Assembly: GCA_015061575.1 (NCBI GenBank)
Contig: SUWF01000009.1
Location: 1 to 64,000 of the forward strand
Length of the DNA stretch: 64,000 bases
Origin: Lentisphaerota bacterium
GTDB taxonomy: Bacteria; Verrucomicrobiota; Lentisphaeria; Victivallales; Victivallaceae
Direction: 5' to 3'
Position 1 is the first letter of the stretch, and every line of letters begins with the position of its first letter. Made by a program: the position numbers and the translations under genes. Shown piece after piece: positions 1 to 9,113 of this stretch. The notes under the pieces are model-generated. The model worked only from the letters and a program-made list of their open reading frames with translations, ran no database searches and was not told where the DNA came from.

Positions 1-484
1 CTTTTCCAACATGGATTTCATCAATACCGATGGCTTTGATATGAGCGGTTGGGATACGGGAATATTTCTTTTTTAAATGCTTTTTTTCCAATTCCTTAAT
101 TGTATGCCAGCGCAAACCGTAGAAGTTAGCAAGAGCCTGGATGCTCATATGTGGACGCAATTCCAGTATTGTCCGTTCTAATGTTTTAGTAAGTCTGGCT
201 TTGGGGTGAGAAAGAAATGGAATATGTTCAAGAACGCGAAAATGACAGCGGGGACAATACAAACGGTGGATGGTTAATTCCAATACGACTTGTCGACAAT
301 TGCCCAAAGGTTCGCCGCGAATGCGCCGACTGCGGAGCGGTTCAACAGTTACGGATGTTGAACCGCAGTGTGGACACTGATGTTTGGTGCGTTTCAGACG
401 GATTTCAACACTTTCTTTGGAATATTTTACACTTTCTTGTTGAAATCCACGAACTCTCTGTGTATAGTAAAGATTGACCGGCAT
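1..484 (-). CDS. ISL3-family transposase, N-terminal part (runs off window)
   Basis: Read on the minus strand from the ATG at 484. The protein starts MPVNLYYTQRVRGFQQ and has a zinc-finger pair (CPHCG near residue 38 and CPRCH near residue 77), an RRIRGEPLG stretch between them, an HTH-like segment (MSIQALANFYGL) and then GIDEIHVGK, which fits the first catalytic Asp region of the ISL3 DDE domain. The rest of the DDE domain lies beyond base 1, so integrity cannot be judged. The outer end of the element should lie between 485 and about 600, but no clear terminal inverted repeat could be paired because the other end is not in the window. Confidence 0.8.
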   Translation of the reverse strand, partial: MPVNLYYTQRVRGFQQESVKYSKESVEIRLKRTKHQCPHCGSTSVTVEPLRSRRIRGEPLGNCRQVVLELTIHRLYCPRCHFRVLEHIPFLSHPKARLTKTLERTILELRPHMSIQALANFYGLRWHTIKELEKKHLKKKYSRIPTAHIKAIGIDEIHVGK

Positions 485-685
485 TGCTTACCCCCTACTG
501 TTTTGGTTAGACACTTAACAATAGGTGCAATTCCGGTCTTTTTCAATTCCGTCTTTCTGTTTTTTATGATTTTCTACTCAATTTTGTCACAAACCGTCGA
601 AGAACCTTTTTTTTGCCGCTTTTCCTCCGGAAAAGACAAAAGAAAAATATTTTTCAAAAAAACTCTCAAAATAGCCGTTTTTTAT

Positions 686-714
686 TTGAGAAAAAACAGT
701 TTATGGTGTATATT
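686..714 (+). promoter_or_regulatory. gyrA promoter
   Basis: TTGAGA at 686-691, a 17-nt spacer and TATATT at 709-714 fit a sigma-70 promoter. The predicted start of transcription is near 721, giving a leader of about 50 nt before gyrA. An AAGGTGA stretch at 752-758 is the likely ribosome site. The rest of 485-685 is AT-rich and shows no gene. Confidence 0.6.
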
Positions 715-770
715 TCTGCATGTATATTTTATATGTAAAATTCAAATTTTCAAGGTGAAATGGTAAAAGC

Positions 771-3446
771 ATGAGCGAATTTGAACAACACGATTTTCCT
801 ATCAATATTGAAGACATCATGCATACTGCTTATCTGCAGTATTCTTTGAGCGTCAACGTCGGTCGGGCCATCCCGGATGTCCGCGACGGCCTCAAGCCGG
901 TGAACCGGCGAATCCTTTACGCAATGAAAAAACTCGGCTTGACCAAATCGCACGGTTATACCAAGAGCGCCAAGGTCGTCGGGGAAGTCATCGGTAATTA
1001 TCACCCCCACGGCGACAGCTCGGTCTACGATGCCATGGTGCGGTTGGCGCAGCCGTTTTCGCTGCGCACGACACTGGTCGATGGTCACGGTAACTTCGGG
1101 AGTCTGGACGGCGACCCGGCGGCAGCCTACCGGTACACAGAGTGCCGTCTGGAACGCATTGCCGAAGAAATGCTTGTGGATCTGGAAAAAGATACCGTCG
1201 ATATGATGCCCACCTTCGACGAATCCAGCGTGGAACCGTCGGTTCTGCCGGCCCGTTTTCCGCAGCTTTTGGTCAACGGCACCACCGGTATCGGGGTGGG
1301 GATGGCTACGAGCATACCCACGCACAACTTGGGCGAAGTGATCAACGCCACCATTGCGCTGCTGGATGATCCCAAAGCGTCAGTGGAAGAACTCATGCGC
1401 CATTTGCCGGGTCCGGACTTCCCCACCGGAGCGATCATCCGGGGGATCACTTCGATCCGTCAGTTCTATCTGACCGGCCGCGGCTCCATAAAAATGCGGG
1501 GCCGGGCCGAGATCGTGGAAGAAAACGGCCGGGAACAGATCATTATTTCGGAAATACCTTACGCCGTAAATAAGTCCAATCTGGTGGAATCCATGGCCAA
1601 TCTGGTGCAGGAAAAACGCATTGTCGGCATCACCGGGATCCGTGACGAATCGAGCATGAAAGCCGGGGTGCGCATCGTTATCGATGTCAAGCGCGGCGCA
1701 ATGGCCAGCGTGATTCTGAACCAGCTTTACACCCACACTCAGCTGGAAACCACCTTCCCCTGCACCATGCTGGTGGTCGATCACAACCGGCCCCGGGTGA
1801 TGAATCTGGCGCAGGTGCTGCAGGCATATCTGGATCACCGCATGGAAGTGCTGATCCGCAAGACCAAATTCGATCTCAACAAGGCCTTGGCCCGGGCGCA
1901 TCTGGTGGAAGGGTTCCTCAAAGCGCTGGATATCATCGACGAAGTGGTCAACACCATCCGGGAAAGCACGACCAAGCAGGAAGCGTCCGAAGCGCTGCAG
2001 AGCCGGTTCGGTTTTTCGGAACTGCAGGCGGCGGCCATTCTGGAAATGCGTCTGCATCAGCTCACCGGACTGGCCCGGGAAGAGCTGGATGCTGAATATG
2101 CCGAACTTTGCGGCAATATCAACTACTACAAAGAGCTGCTGGGCAGCCGGGAAATGCGTTTGGGCGTGATCCGGGCCGATCTGGTGGAAGTCCGGGATAA
2201 ATACGCCGATCCCCGGCGTACTGAAATCACCACCGCTGACGGCGATTTGAACATTGCCGACCTGATCGAACGGCACAGCTGCGTGATCACCGTTTCCAAC
2301 ACCGGCTACATCAAGCGGGTGCCGGCGGCGACCTATCAGACGCAGCACCGGGGCGGCAAGGGCATCATTGCCATGAAGACCAAAGACGAAGACTATGTGG
2401 AACATCTCTTCAATGCCGACAGCCACGATTTGATTTTCTTCTTCACCGACCGGGGCTTCATGTATTGGCTGAACGTTTACGAGATCCCCGAAGCCTCCCG
2501 CAACAGCAACGGCCGCGCGATCGTCAACATGCTGCCCAAGCTGGAAGCCAACGAAAAGATCCGGGCCATGCTTACGGTCAAGCCGGATGAATTGAGCGAT
2601 CCCAATAAGTTCATGCTCATGTGTTCGCGCTGCGGTTACGTCAAGAAAATGCCGCTGGAACTCTTCAAAAACCTGCGCCGGGTCGGTCTGCGGGCGCTGG
2701 TCATCGAAGAAAACGATGACCTTATCGGTGCCGCCATCTGCGAAAACGGCAACGAAGTGCTGCTTTCCACCGCCTATGGTATGGCGTGCCGCTTTACGCT
2801 GAGCGATGAAGAACTCCGGCCGATGGGCCGTACCGCCCGTGGTGTAACGGGTATGCGCTTCAAGATCGACGGCGACTATCTGGTGGCCATGACGGTCATC
2901 CGGGAAACGCTGGACGATGAAGATGCCCTGCTGGATGAAGATGCCGAAGTTGTGGAAACTGAAAGCGCTGACGATGGCGAAATCATCGAAAACGCCGCCG
3001 GCCCGCAAGTGCTGGTCGTTTCCGACGGCGGTATGGGCAAGCGTTCGCTGGCCAGCACCTACCGCAAGACCCGCCGCGGCGCCAAGGGTGTGGTCAGCAT
3101 CAAGCTGCGGGAAAATGAAAAGGTGGTCAACACCATCCAGATCCAGGAAGGTGATGAACTGCTGATCACCACCGAACGGGGTCAGCTTACCCGGATCCCG
3201 CTGGACGAGATCCGCACCGTCGGCCGGGCCAGCAAAGGGGTCAAGATCATGAATCTGAATGACGGCGACCGTATTACCGGCGCAGTTGCACTCATCGAAG
3301 TCAAGGGCGAAAACGCCAAGGACGAAAATGCAAGTGACGGCGAAGTGACGGATGTTGAAAACAGCGAAATAAGCTCAAATCCGACCGAAGTGACGGAATC
3401 TGCGCCCGAAGTGACGGATGATTCCGGCAATGACGGAGAAGCTTGA
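771..3446 (+). CDS. gyrA: DNA gyrase subunit A
   Basis: Type IIA topoisomerase subunit that, with GyrB, introduces negative supercoils. The breakage-reunion domain carries the catalytic Tyr at residue 122 ([11 protein letters not shown]). The quinolone-determining region is [13 protein letters not shown], with Ser83 and Asp87 as in sensitive E. coli. The GyrA box is QHRGGKG near residue 525, so this is gyrase rather than topoisomerase IV. Length (891 aa) is normal for a gyrase A with an acidic tail. An acidic insert near residues 710-740 and a C-terminal tail with repeated EVTD/EVTE are unusual; the tail is coded by AAGTGACGG repeats (see findings). No gyrB is nearby. It is the first gene of a gyrA-folP-yraN run. 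Confidence 0.97.
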   Translation: MSEFEQHDFPINIEDIMHTAYLQYSLSVNVGRAIPDVRDGLKPVNRRILYAMKKLGLTKSHGYTKSAKVVGEVIGNYHPHGDSSVYDAMVRLAQPFSLRTTLVDGHGNFGSLDGDPAAAYRYTECRLERIAEEMLVDLEKDTVDMMPTFDESSVEPSVLPARFPQLLVNGTTGIGVGMATSIPTHNLGEVINATIALLDDPKASVEELMRHLPGPDFPTGAIIRGITSIRQFYLTGRGSIKMRGRAEIVEENGREQIIISEIPYAVNKSNLVESMANLVQEKRIVGITGIRDESSMKAGVRIVIDVKRGAMASVILNQLYTHTQLETTFPCTMLVVDHNRPRVMNLAQVLQAYLDHRMEVLIRKTKFDLNKALARAHLVEGFLKALDIIDEVVNTIRESTTKQEASEALQSRFGFSELQAAAILEMRLHQLTGLAREELDAEYAELCGNINYYKELLGSREMRLGVIRADLVEVRDKYADPRRTEITTADGDLNIADLIERHSCVITVSNTGYIKRVPAATYQTQHRGGKGIIAMKTKDEDYVEHLFNADSHDLIFFFTDRGFMYWLNVYEIPEASRNSNGRAIVNMLPKLEANEKIRAMLTVKPDELSDPNKFMLMCSRCGYVKKMPLELFKNLRRVGLRALVIEENDDLIGAAICENGNEVLLSTAYGMACRFTLSDEELRPMGRTARGVTGMRFKIDGDYLVAMTVIRETLDDEDALLDEDAEVVETESADDGEIIENAAGPQVLVVSDGGMGKRSLASTYRKTRRGAKGVVSIKLRENEKVVNTIQIQEGDELLITTERGQLTRIPLDEIRTVGRASKGVKIMNLNDGDRITGAVALIEVKGENAKDENASDGEVTDVENSEISSNPTEVTESAPEVTDDSGNDGEA

Positions 3447-3463
3447 TCTTCAGCTTTTGACGG
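3332..3463 (+). repeat. AAGTGACGG direct repeats across the gyrA-folP junction
   Basis: AAGTGACGG occurs at 3332, 3343, 3388 and 3409, with shorter TGACGG copies at about 3431 and 3458. They are all in the same orientation and code the EVTD/EVTE tail of GyrA. The same core makes up palindromes at the 3' ends of several genes elsewhere in the window. Confidence 0.75.
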
Positions 3464-3471
3464 ATAAAAAA

Positions 3472-4332
3472 ATGAATAGAAAACCCGGTTTTGCCTGGCG
3501 TCAGCTTTGGAACGACGTATTGCCGAACCGGGTTTTTATTGCCGGGATCATCAACGTTACGCCGGATAGTTTTTCCGATGGGTGCGGCTTTATTGATACA
3601 GCTGAACGCATCCAAACTGCGCTGCAGATGCTCGATGATGGTGCCGACATTATCGATATGGGCGGCGAATCCACCCGGCCCGGCGCTGCGGAAGTGCCGG
3701 CAGCGGAGGAGTGGCAGCGGCTTGAACCGGTGCTTAAAGGTATTTTATCCCAACAACCGGAGGCGGTCATCAGCATCGACACCCGCCATGCGTATACGGC
3801 CCGATTGGCGCTGCAGGCAGGGGCGAAAATCATCAATGACGTCAGCGGCCTTGATTTTGATCCGGCGATGGCGGAGGTGATCGCCAGCTTTCACGCCGGA
3901 GCGATCCTGACCCATTCAACGGCAGTGCCGGAACTTATGCAGCAAAGTGGTATGCGCATTGAAAAAGATGCGCTTGCAGTCGTCCGGAAAGAGCTGGAAC
4001 GCATTGCCGATCACGCCCGGGCAGCGGGGATCACCGATGAACAGCTGATGCTGGATGTGGGGATCGGCTTTGGCAAAAGCCGTCAGGCTAATTATCAGTT
4101 ACTGCATCATGCGCAATGGTTTGAATCAACTTTTCAGCTGCCGTTCTGCTGGGGGGTATCGCGCAAAAGTTTGCTCAAAAGCACGCCGGATTCATTGGAA
4201 AAACGCATTGCCGGTTCGCTGGCATTAGCAGTGAAACTTGCGGATGCAAAAGTATCGCTGCTGCGGGTGCACGATGTGGCCGCAACGGTGGCGGCGTTGA
4301 CAGCAGCGGCAGAATTTGACCGGGCGCTATGA
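3472..4332 (+). CDS. folP: dihydropteroate synthase
   Basis: Condenses 6-hydroxymethyl-dihydropterin diphosphate with p-aminobenzoate in folate synthesis; the sulfonamide target. Family blocks are present in order: INVTPDSFSDG, GGESTRPGA, ISIDTR, INDVSG, DVGIGFGKS, VSRKS and RVHDV. The frame opens further upstream (ATG at 3418 and 3430, overlapping gyrA). I chose the ATG at 3472 because it has a GGAT element about 7 nt upstream, gives a normal-length protein (286 aa) and avoids the repeat-coded stretch. The stop overlaps the yraN start by 4 bp, implying coupled translation. Confidence 0.93.
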   Translation: MNRKPGFAWRQLWNDVLPNRVFIAGIINVTPDSFSDGCGFIDTAERIQTALQMLDDGADIIDMGGESTRPGAAEVPAAEEWQRLEPVLKGILSQQPEAVISIDTRHAYTARLALQAGAKIINDVSGLDFDPAMAEVIASFHAGAILTHSTAVPELMQQSGMRIEKDALAVVRKELERIADHARAAGITDEQLMLDVGIGFGKSRQANYQLLHHAQWFESTFQLPFCWGVSRKSLLKSTPDSLEKRIAGSLALAVKLADAKVSLLRVHDVAATVAALTAAAEFDRAL

Positions 4333-4763
4333 GTTTTTTCAGTCAAAGCCGGGCCCGGCATATTGAGCTGGGGCGCCGGGGCGAAGCGGCGGCGGTGCGG
4401 TTTTTCCGGCAGCGCAACTGCGTGATCCTGGCCCGGAACTGGCGTTTTACGACGGCGCACGACGGCAACGGCGAGCTGGATATTGTTTTGCTGGATGGCG
4501 AAACGCTGGTCTTTGCGGAAGTCAAAACCTTGCGCCGTGCGCACAAATATCTGCCGGGCGGAAACTTGCACGAAAAGCAAAAACGCCGTATCCGGCGGGG
4601 CGCCCGGGCTTATTGCCGGAAATTTTCGATTCCTGAAAATCTGGAAAAACGTTTTGATTTAGTGGAAGTTCTGCACAGCGGCCGCCGGGTGCAGGATATT
4701 GCGCTGCACGAAAATTATATGAGTTTTTCCTTGACAGAAGTACCCAGTGGTACTATATTATAA
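4329..4763 (+). CDS. YraN/UPF0102-family nuclease-fold protein
   Basis: 144 aa. The core GELDIVLLDGETLVFAEVKT matches the PD-(D/E)XK-like signature of the YraN (UPF0102) family, with the N-terminal GRRGEAAAVRFF helix that precedes it in family members. Function is not established; members are often linked to DNA processing. It overlaps folP by 4 bp (ATGA). Its last codons double as a strong promoter for the downstream B12 unit (4731-4759), so the end of this gene is under two constraints. Confidence 0.85.
   Translation: MSFFSQSRARHIELGRRGEAAAVRFFRQRNCVILARNWRFTTAHDGNGELDIVLLDGETLVFAEVKTLRRAHKYLPGGNLHEKQKRRIRRGARAYCRKFSIPENLEKRFDLVEVLHSGRRVQDIALHENYMSFSLTEVPSGTIL
4731..4759 (+). promoter_or_regulatory. 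consensus promoter for the cobalamin unit, with palindromic spacer
   Basis: TTGACA at 4731-4736, exactly 17 nt, then TATATT at 4754-4759. It lies wholly inside the yraN coding end. The spacer holds AGTACC-CAGT-GGTACT (4739-4754), a perfect 6-bp inverted repeat overlapping the -10 edge and possibly a repressor operator. Transcription would start near 4766, just ahead of the riboswitch. Confidence 0.75.
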
Positions 4764-4800
4764 AATAGAGTTTGCGTTAACGCCGGAATCGTCCGGGAGC

Positions 4801-4933
4801 GCAAAAAATAAAACCAGTTCAGAGCAACAGGTGAATCCCCGTGAAAATCGGGAGCTGTCGCGCAACCGTGAGCCGTTGAATAAATGGCGAGCCGGATCCC
4901 TGCTGAACTTAATTGTGCGCGTAACACAAAGGA
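4801..4933 (+). ncRNA. cobalamin riboswitch
   Basis: The leader contains the ordered conserved parts of the cobalamin aptamer: AACAGGTGAATCCCC, GTGAAAATCGGGAGCTGT, CGCAACCGTGAG, and a B12-box-like GAGCCGGATCCCTGCT at about 4889-4904. AGTTCAG (4816-4822) pairs perfectly with CTGAACT (4903-4909) to close the core. Downstream, TTGTG (4913-4917) and CACAA (4925-4929) form a hairpin that abuts the AAAGGA ribosome site (4928-4933), which suggests control of translation. There is no U-tract terminator. The regulated genes are two pseudopilins followed by btuFCD. Confidence 0.85.
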
Positions 4934-4945
4934 ACACCACAAATC

Positions 4946-5767
4946 ATGGCGACTTTACCCAAAGTCCGTCGGGGCGCAAAAAATTTGTGCCGTAATTCGT
5001 ATTTCACCCTCATTGAATTGTTAGTGGTAATTGCCATTATTGCGATTCTTGCAGCGATGCTTCTGCCGGCACTTGCTTCGGCCCGGGCATCGGCCTGGGG
5101 AGCAAATTGTACAAGCAATCTTAAACAGCTGGGCCTGGCCAATATACTTTACAGCGAATCTAACAACGGTTTACTGGTACCTTACGCAGTTGATATGATG
5201 GGGGCAAACAAGACCAGGTGGCATGGTTTAAGCAAAAACTCCAGCAATGGTTCTGATGCAGATTACGATCCCGGCAAGGGACCTTTAGCTGAATATCTGG
5301 GTGGAACCGGGTTGGTGAATCACTGTCAGGCACTTCTTGTAGACAAAAAAGATCAGGGGTTTGAACGCGGGTGCGGCGGTTACGGAATCAATACGCTTAT
5401 AGGTAAGATCCGGCCGGATGGCTGGGCATTTGAGGATTTCGCATCCGGATTTCCACTGCATAAAATAGATGATCCGGTCAATACAATAATGTTTGCGGAC
5501 TCGGCGATCACGGTATACAACGGCGGAAATTACGGCGATGGAACTCTTGGATTCAGTTCAAGTTTGGAACCACCGGATGATTGGGGGCCGACGCCAACTA
5601 TGCACTTCCGGCATAATAACCTGGCCAACAGTGTATTATGTGACGGTCATGTGGAAGGTTTACCGATGGTGGAAAGCGCTTCAGCAAAGTACAAAGAGCT
5701 GCTTTTGGGCTTTCCATGCACCAATAATACAAATGGCAGGAACGAGCGGTTTCATCCGCATTATTAA
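4946..5767 (+). CDS. pseudopilin-like protein, first gene after the B12 riboswitch
   Basis: 273 aa. Residues about 20-45 are the type II secretion/type IV pilin N-terminus ([18 protein letters not shown]), followed by [18 protein letters not shown]. Near the C-terminus [18 protein letters not shown] gives the H-X9-DG motif common in PVC pseudopilins. The residue before the FTLIE motif is Tyr instead of the usual Gly. The leader of about 19 residues is basic ([11 protein letters not shown]). Direct placement behind a cobalamin riboswitch and ahead of btuF suggests a role in B12 capture, but this is inference from context. The start has AAAGGA 12 nt upstream. Confidence 0.88.
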   Translation: MATLPKVRRGAKNLCRNSYFTLIELLVVIAIIAILAAMLLPALASARASAWGANCTSNLKQLGLANILYSESNNGLLVPYAVDMMGANKTRWHGLSKNSSNGSDADYDPGKGPLAEYLGGTGLVNHCQALLVDKKDQGFERGCGGYGINTLIGKIRPDGWAFEDFASGFPLHKIDDPVNTIMFADSAITVYNGGNYGDGTLGFSSSLEPPDDWGPTPTMHFRHNNLANSVLCDGHVEGLPMVESASAKYKELLLGFPCTNNTNGRNERFHPHY

Positions 5768-5800
5768 ACGGATATCTTAATCAATAAGAGGTAAAACAAT

Positions 5801-6571
5801 ATGGAGCAGATCCACGAAAATTATTTCAGCGTAAAAAACAATAAAGTTTATCAGCAAATGTATTATTTTACCCTTATTGAGCTGCTGGTAGTCATTGCCA
5901 TTATTGCCATTCTTGCAGCGATGCTTTTACCGGCATTGTCCAGTGCCCGGGCAGCTGCCCGGGCAAGCAGCTGCCGCAGCAATATACGACAGCTGAGTTT
6001 GGCACTGCTGCTTTATGCAGAAGATAATCAAGGCTATTGCGTACCCGGCTACCGGGACGCAGCCTGGCAGGAGACCTGGTGCGGGATCAATAAAAACGGC
6101 AAGGTCGAACCGGAAGGCGGAATCATGCCTTATATGGCAGGAAGCAATCACATCAAACAATGCCCTGAATTAACGCAAGTGCTTGATGAAACCGATATTT
6201 ATAATAAAGGCAACGGCGGTTACGGCTATAATATATCTTATCTGGGCAATACCCCTGGTCATTACAGTGCCCCCAACAAGTCAGTACCGCTGAGTGCCGT
6301 AGCCAACGCAGATGACACAGCAGCCTTTGGCGATTCGCTGTACATGCAAGGCAACGGCAAATTTACCGAAATGTACAGCATTACTGCGCCCAGTATGGCC
6401 TACGCTCCGGATATGAACTTCCGGCACAATCAGCAAGCTTCAATCGCCTGGCTGGATGGACATGTTACTGCCGAAAAGATAACATATTCGCTTTCTGATG
6501 ATTACAAAGAAAATCTGCTGGGCTGGTTCGGCAATAAAAACGATGGTGACAAACACTTTGACTTGGAATAA
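5801..6571 (+). CDS. pseudopilin-like protein, second gene of the B12 unit
   Basis: 256 aa. It has the same architecture as the gene 33 bp upstream: a leader of about 22 residues, [18 protein letters not shown], a helix with Cys ([12 protein letters not shown]), and the C-terminal [16 protein letters not shown] with H-X9-DG. The two proteins are clearly paralogous ([14 protein letters not shown] against [14 protein letters not shown]) but not recent copies. AAGAGG precedes the ATG. The stop lies 3 bp before btuF, so all five genes probably form one transcript under cobalamin control. Confidence 0.88.
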   Translation: MEQIHENYFSVKNNKVYQQMYYFTLIELLVVIAIIAILAAMLLPALSSARAAARASSCRSNIRQLSLALLLYAEDNQGYCVPGYRDAAWQETWCGINKNGKVEPEGGIMPYMAGSNHIKQCPELTQVLDETDIYNKGNGGYGYNISYLGNTPGHYSAPNKSVPLSAVANADDTAAFGDSLYMQGNGKFTEMYSITAPSMAYAPDMNFRHNQQASIAWLDGHVTAEKITYSLSDDYKENLLGWFGNKNDGDKHFDLE

Positions 6572-6574
6572 ATT

Positions 6575-7387
6575 ATGTATAAAACACTTATAATATTGCT
6601 GCTTTTTATTTTGCTTCTTCCGCTGAAAAGTGAAAATCTGCGGGTGGTTTCGCTGGCTCCGGCCCTGACCGAAATCATCTGCAGTCTGGGCGGCGAAAAA
6701 TATCTGGTTGGCCGCTGCAGCGCCTGCGATTATCCGGAATCAGTCAAGGCACTGCCGGAAGCTGGCCGCTTCGGCATCCCGGAGCTGGAACGCATAATCA
6801 AGCTCCGTCCAACGTGGGTCATTGGCAACGATTTTATGAACAATAATATAGCCAAAAAACTCCGGGAACTGAAAATAGAAGTTAATCTTCAGCAAATAAA
6901 TACCCCGGAAGATTATCTTAAATGGGTACAGCTTGCCGGACGTAAGCTCAATTTGCCGGAGCAAGCCGCCAAACTTATTGAGCAATTCAAAGTGCAGCAG
7001 AAAGTTCTGAACAGCTTTTCTCCGCACAAGCTCAAAGTTCTGTGGGTGGTGAATGCCAAACCTTTAATGGCCGCCGGGCCCGGCAGTCTGCCGGATCGGT
7101 CATTGGAGCTTATGCAGTTGGAAAATGCCGCCGGCAAGGTGGATGCAGCTTATTTCAAATGCGCTCCGGAATGGCTTTTGAGCCATCAGATCGACCTGAT
7201 AATCTGGGGTGTTCCGGAAAAAATCCCCGCCCAGAACCGGATATGGAAAAATGTTCCGGCGGTACAGAAAAATGCAGTAATTTATCATGATGTCTATGAT
7301 CCGGTCACCCGTCCGGGGCCGCGCTTTATGCAAGCACTGATCGAGTTGCGGCACCGCATTGATAAGTTGGGAAGTTCTAAGCCATGA
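6575..7387 (+). CDS. btuF: BtuF-like cobalamin-binding periplasmic protein
   Basis: Substrate-binding protein of a class II importer. A hydrophobic signal segment (residues 1-19) is followed by RVVSLAPALTEIICSLGG and the BtuF-typical CDYPESVKALPEAGRFG, then the two-lobe fold up to RHRID. Length (270 aa) is normal. There is no lipobox Cys at the cleavage site, so it is probably free in the periplasm. Overlaps btuC by 4 bp. The family also contains haem and siderophore binders; the riboswitch upstream makes a corrinoid by far the likeliest ligand. Confidence 0.88.
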   Translation: MYKTLIILLLFILLLPLKSENLRVVSLAPALTEIICSLGGEKYLVGRCSACDYPESVKALPEAGRFGIPELERIIKLRPTWVIGNDFMNNNIAKKLRELKIEVNLQQINTPEDYLKWVQLAGRKLNLPEQAAKLIEQFKVQQKVLNSFSPHKLKVLWVVNAKPLMAAGPGSLPDRSLELMQLENAAGKVDAAYFKCAPEWLLSHQIDLIIWGVPEKIPAQNRIWKNVPAVQKNAVIYHDVYDPVTRPGPRFMQALIELRHRIDKLGSSKP

Positions 7388-8340
7388 AAAAACAGTTGCT
7401 CAAAGGTCTGATCCTGCCGCTGATTTGCGGAATAGCGGCTGCAATTTTGAGTTTATCCGGCGGCAGTGCCGCAGTTGACTGGCACAATTGCCTTGCCGAC
7501 CCGGTTTTTAACTTGCGGCTGATCCGGCTGCTGGCGTCATTTACCATTGGCGGATCATTGGCACTGGCCGGATTGGTCTTTCAGGCGGTACTGCGCAATG
7601 TACTGGCAGAACCATTTACGCTGGGTGTTTCCGGCGGTGCCAGCGTGGGGGCGGCGCTGGCAGTCATACTGGGGCTGCAGCTGATAAGCTTCTGGTTCGT
7701 ACCTTTGATGGCGTTAGCTGGTTCGCTGCTGCTGTTGGGGGTGGTTTTGCTGCTGACCGGGCAGAAAAATTCCGAAGGGTTGCTTTTAAGCGGGGTAATT
7801 GCCGGAACCACCGCCAGCAGTATACTTATGTATTTAGTCAGCATTGCCGACCGCGATGAACTCGCCGGGCTGGCGTGGTGGATGCTGGGCGATCTGCAGG
7901 CTGTAGAGCTTGAACTGCTGCTGCCGGGAACGGGTATATTGCTGGCAGGAACGCTGTTTTTACGCTATTTTGCCCGGGAACTCAACGCGGTGGCGCTCGG
8001 CGAAGAAGCGGCCTGGAACCTGGGGGTCAACGGCAAACTTTTCGGGCGGATCTTTATTGTGCTGGCCAGTTTGCTGGCGGCACAAACCGTGGCGATGGCC
8101 GGATTGATCGCTTTTGTGGGATTGATCGTACCGCACCTGATCCGCCGGTGTTATGGAACTGACCACAACTGGATAGTTATTCCGACGGTTCTATGGGGAG
8201 GGATATTTCTTATATTGTGTGATTATCTTTCGCGGGTACTCAACGACAGCCACGAATTACCGATCGGGGTATTGACTTCGGCAGTGGGGGGAGCACTTTT
8301 CATTTATGTATTAAACAAACGACGGAGCAGCAACTTATGA
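7384..8340 (+). CDS. btuC: BtuC-like cobalamin ABC permease
   Basis: 318-aa FecCD/BtuC-family inner-membrane permease with multiple hydrophobic spans. Family blocks seen are GSLALAGLVFQAVLRNVLAEPFTLG, GVSGGASVGAALAV, and the cytoplasmic coupling region MAGLIAFVGLIVPHLIRR. Translation is coupled on both sides by 4-bp overlaps with btuF and btuD. Works with BtuD for corrinoid import into the cytoplasm. Confidence 0.9.
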   Translation: MKKQLLKGLILPLICGIAAAILSLSGGSAAVDWHNCLADPVFNLRLIRLLASFTIGGSLALAGLVFQAVLRNVLAEPFTLGVSGGASVGAALAVILGLQLISFWFVPLMALAGSLLLLGVVLLLTGQKNSEGLLLSGVIAGTTASSILMYLVSIADRDELAGLAWWMLGDLQAVELELLLPGTGILLAGTLFLRYFARELNAVALGEEAAWNLGVNGKLFGRIFIVLASLLAAQTVAMAGLIAFVGLIVPHLIRRCYGTDHNWIVIPTVLWGGIFLILCDYLSRVLNDSHELPIGVLTSAVGGALFIYVLNKRRSSNL

Positions 8341-9098
8341 TTTTGCGCATGGAAAATATTACACTCCGCCGGGGCGGGAAACTGCTGCTGAAAAATATCA
8401 CAGGCGAGCTTGCGCCCGGCTATCTGCACTTTTTAGCCGGGGTCAACGGCAGCGGCAAAAGTTCTTTGCTTAAAACGCTTTGCGGTTATTACCGGCCCGA
8501 CAGCGGCGAAGTAAGACTGGATGAAAAACCGCTTTCTCAAATCTCCGGAACTCAGCGGGCCCGGCGGTTGGGCGTTATCAGTCAAAACAGCATGATCGCA
8601 TTGGATTTTACTGCGCGCGAAATGGTCATGCTGAGCGCTTCGGCACGTTTTCCCCGACTGGGCAATTGGAGTCGTGAACAGCTGCAATGTATTGACCGGG
8701 CGCTTGAACAATTCAATTTGACTCACTTGGCCAATCAACCGATCAAGACCCTTTCGGGCGGGGAATTTCAGCGGGTGCAGATAGCCGGAATGGCCGCACT
8801 GCAGCCGGAAATCATGCTGCTGGATGAACCAGTTTCGGCCATGGATCCGGTCGGACGCAATCAAATCATGGTTTTTCTGGAAGAATACGCCCGAACTCAC
8901 ACGGTGTTGATGATAACGCATGATTTTGAACTGCTGGGCCGCGCCGGAGGGGATTTGTGGTGTCTGGATAAAGAGCACAATTTTTATTCAGGAAAAGCTT
9001 CTGAACTGCTCAATGAAAAGTTTTTGAGTATGCTCTATAACTCTCCAGCTACAGTTGAAGTCAGCGCCAACGGCTGCCGCCGCATCTATTTTGACTGA
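8337..9098 (+). CDS. btuD: BtuD-like cobalamin ABC ATPase
   Basis: 253 aa. Walker A GVNGSGKSS (near residue 38), signature LSGGEFQRVQ (near 140), Walker B IMLLDEP (near 160) and H-loop Asp-containing MITHDFE are all intact. Typical of the FepC/BtuD group. Last gene of the B12 unit; only 15 bp separate it from the convergent gene at 9114-10136 and no clear terminator hairpin is seen. No outer-membrane receptor of the BtuB type is in the window. Confidence 0.9.
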   Translation: MILRMENITLRRGGKLLLKNITGELAPGYLHFLAGVNGSGKSSLLKTLCGYYRPDSGEVRLDEKPLSQISGTQRARRLGVISQNSMIALDFTAREMVMLSASARFPRLGNWSREQLQCIDRALEQFNLTHLANQPIKTLSGGEFQRVQIAGMAALQPEIMLLDEPVSAMDPVGRNQIMVFLEEYARTHTVLMITHDFELLGRAGGDLWCLDKEHNFYSGKASELLNEKFLSMLYNSPATVEVSANGCRRIYFD

Positions 9099-9113
9099 AA
9101 AATGCCAACTTTT

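Noticed and set aside
1380-3008. 542-codon open frame antisense to gyrA
   Set aside because: Composition is rich in His, Gln and Phe as expected of an antisense shadow, no family motif is present, and gyrA is unambiguous.
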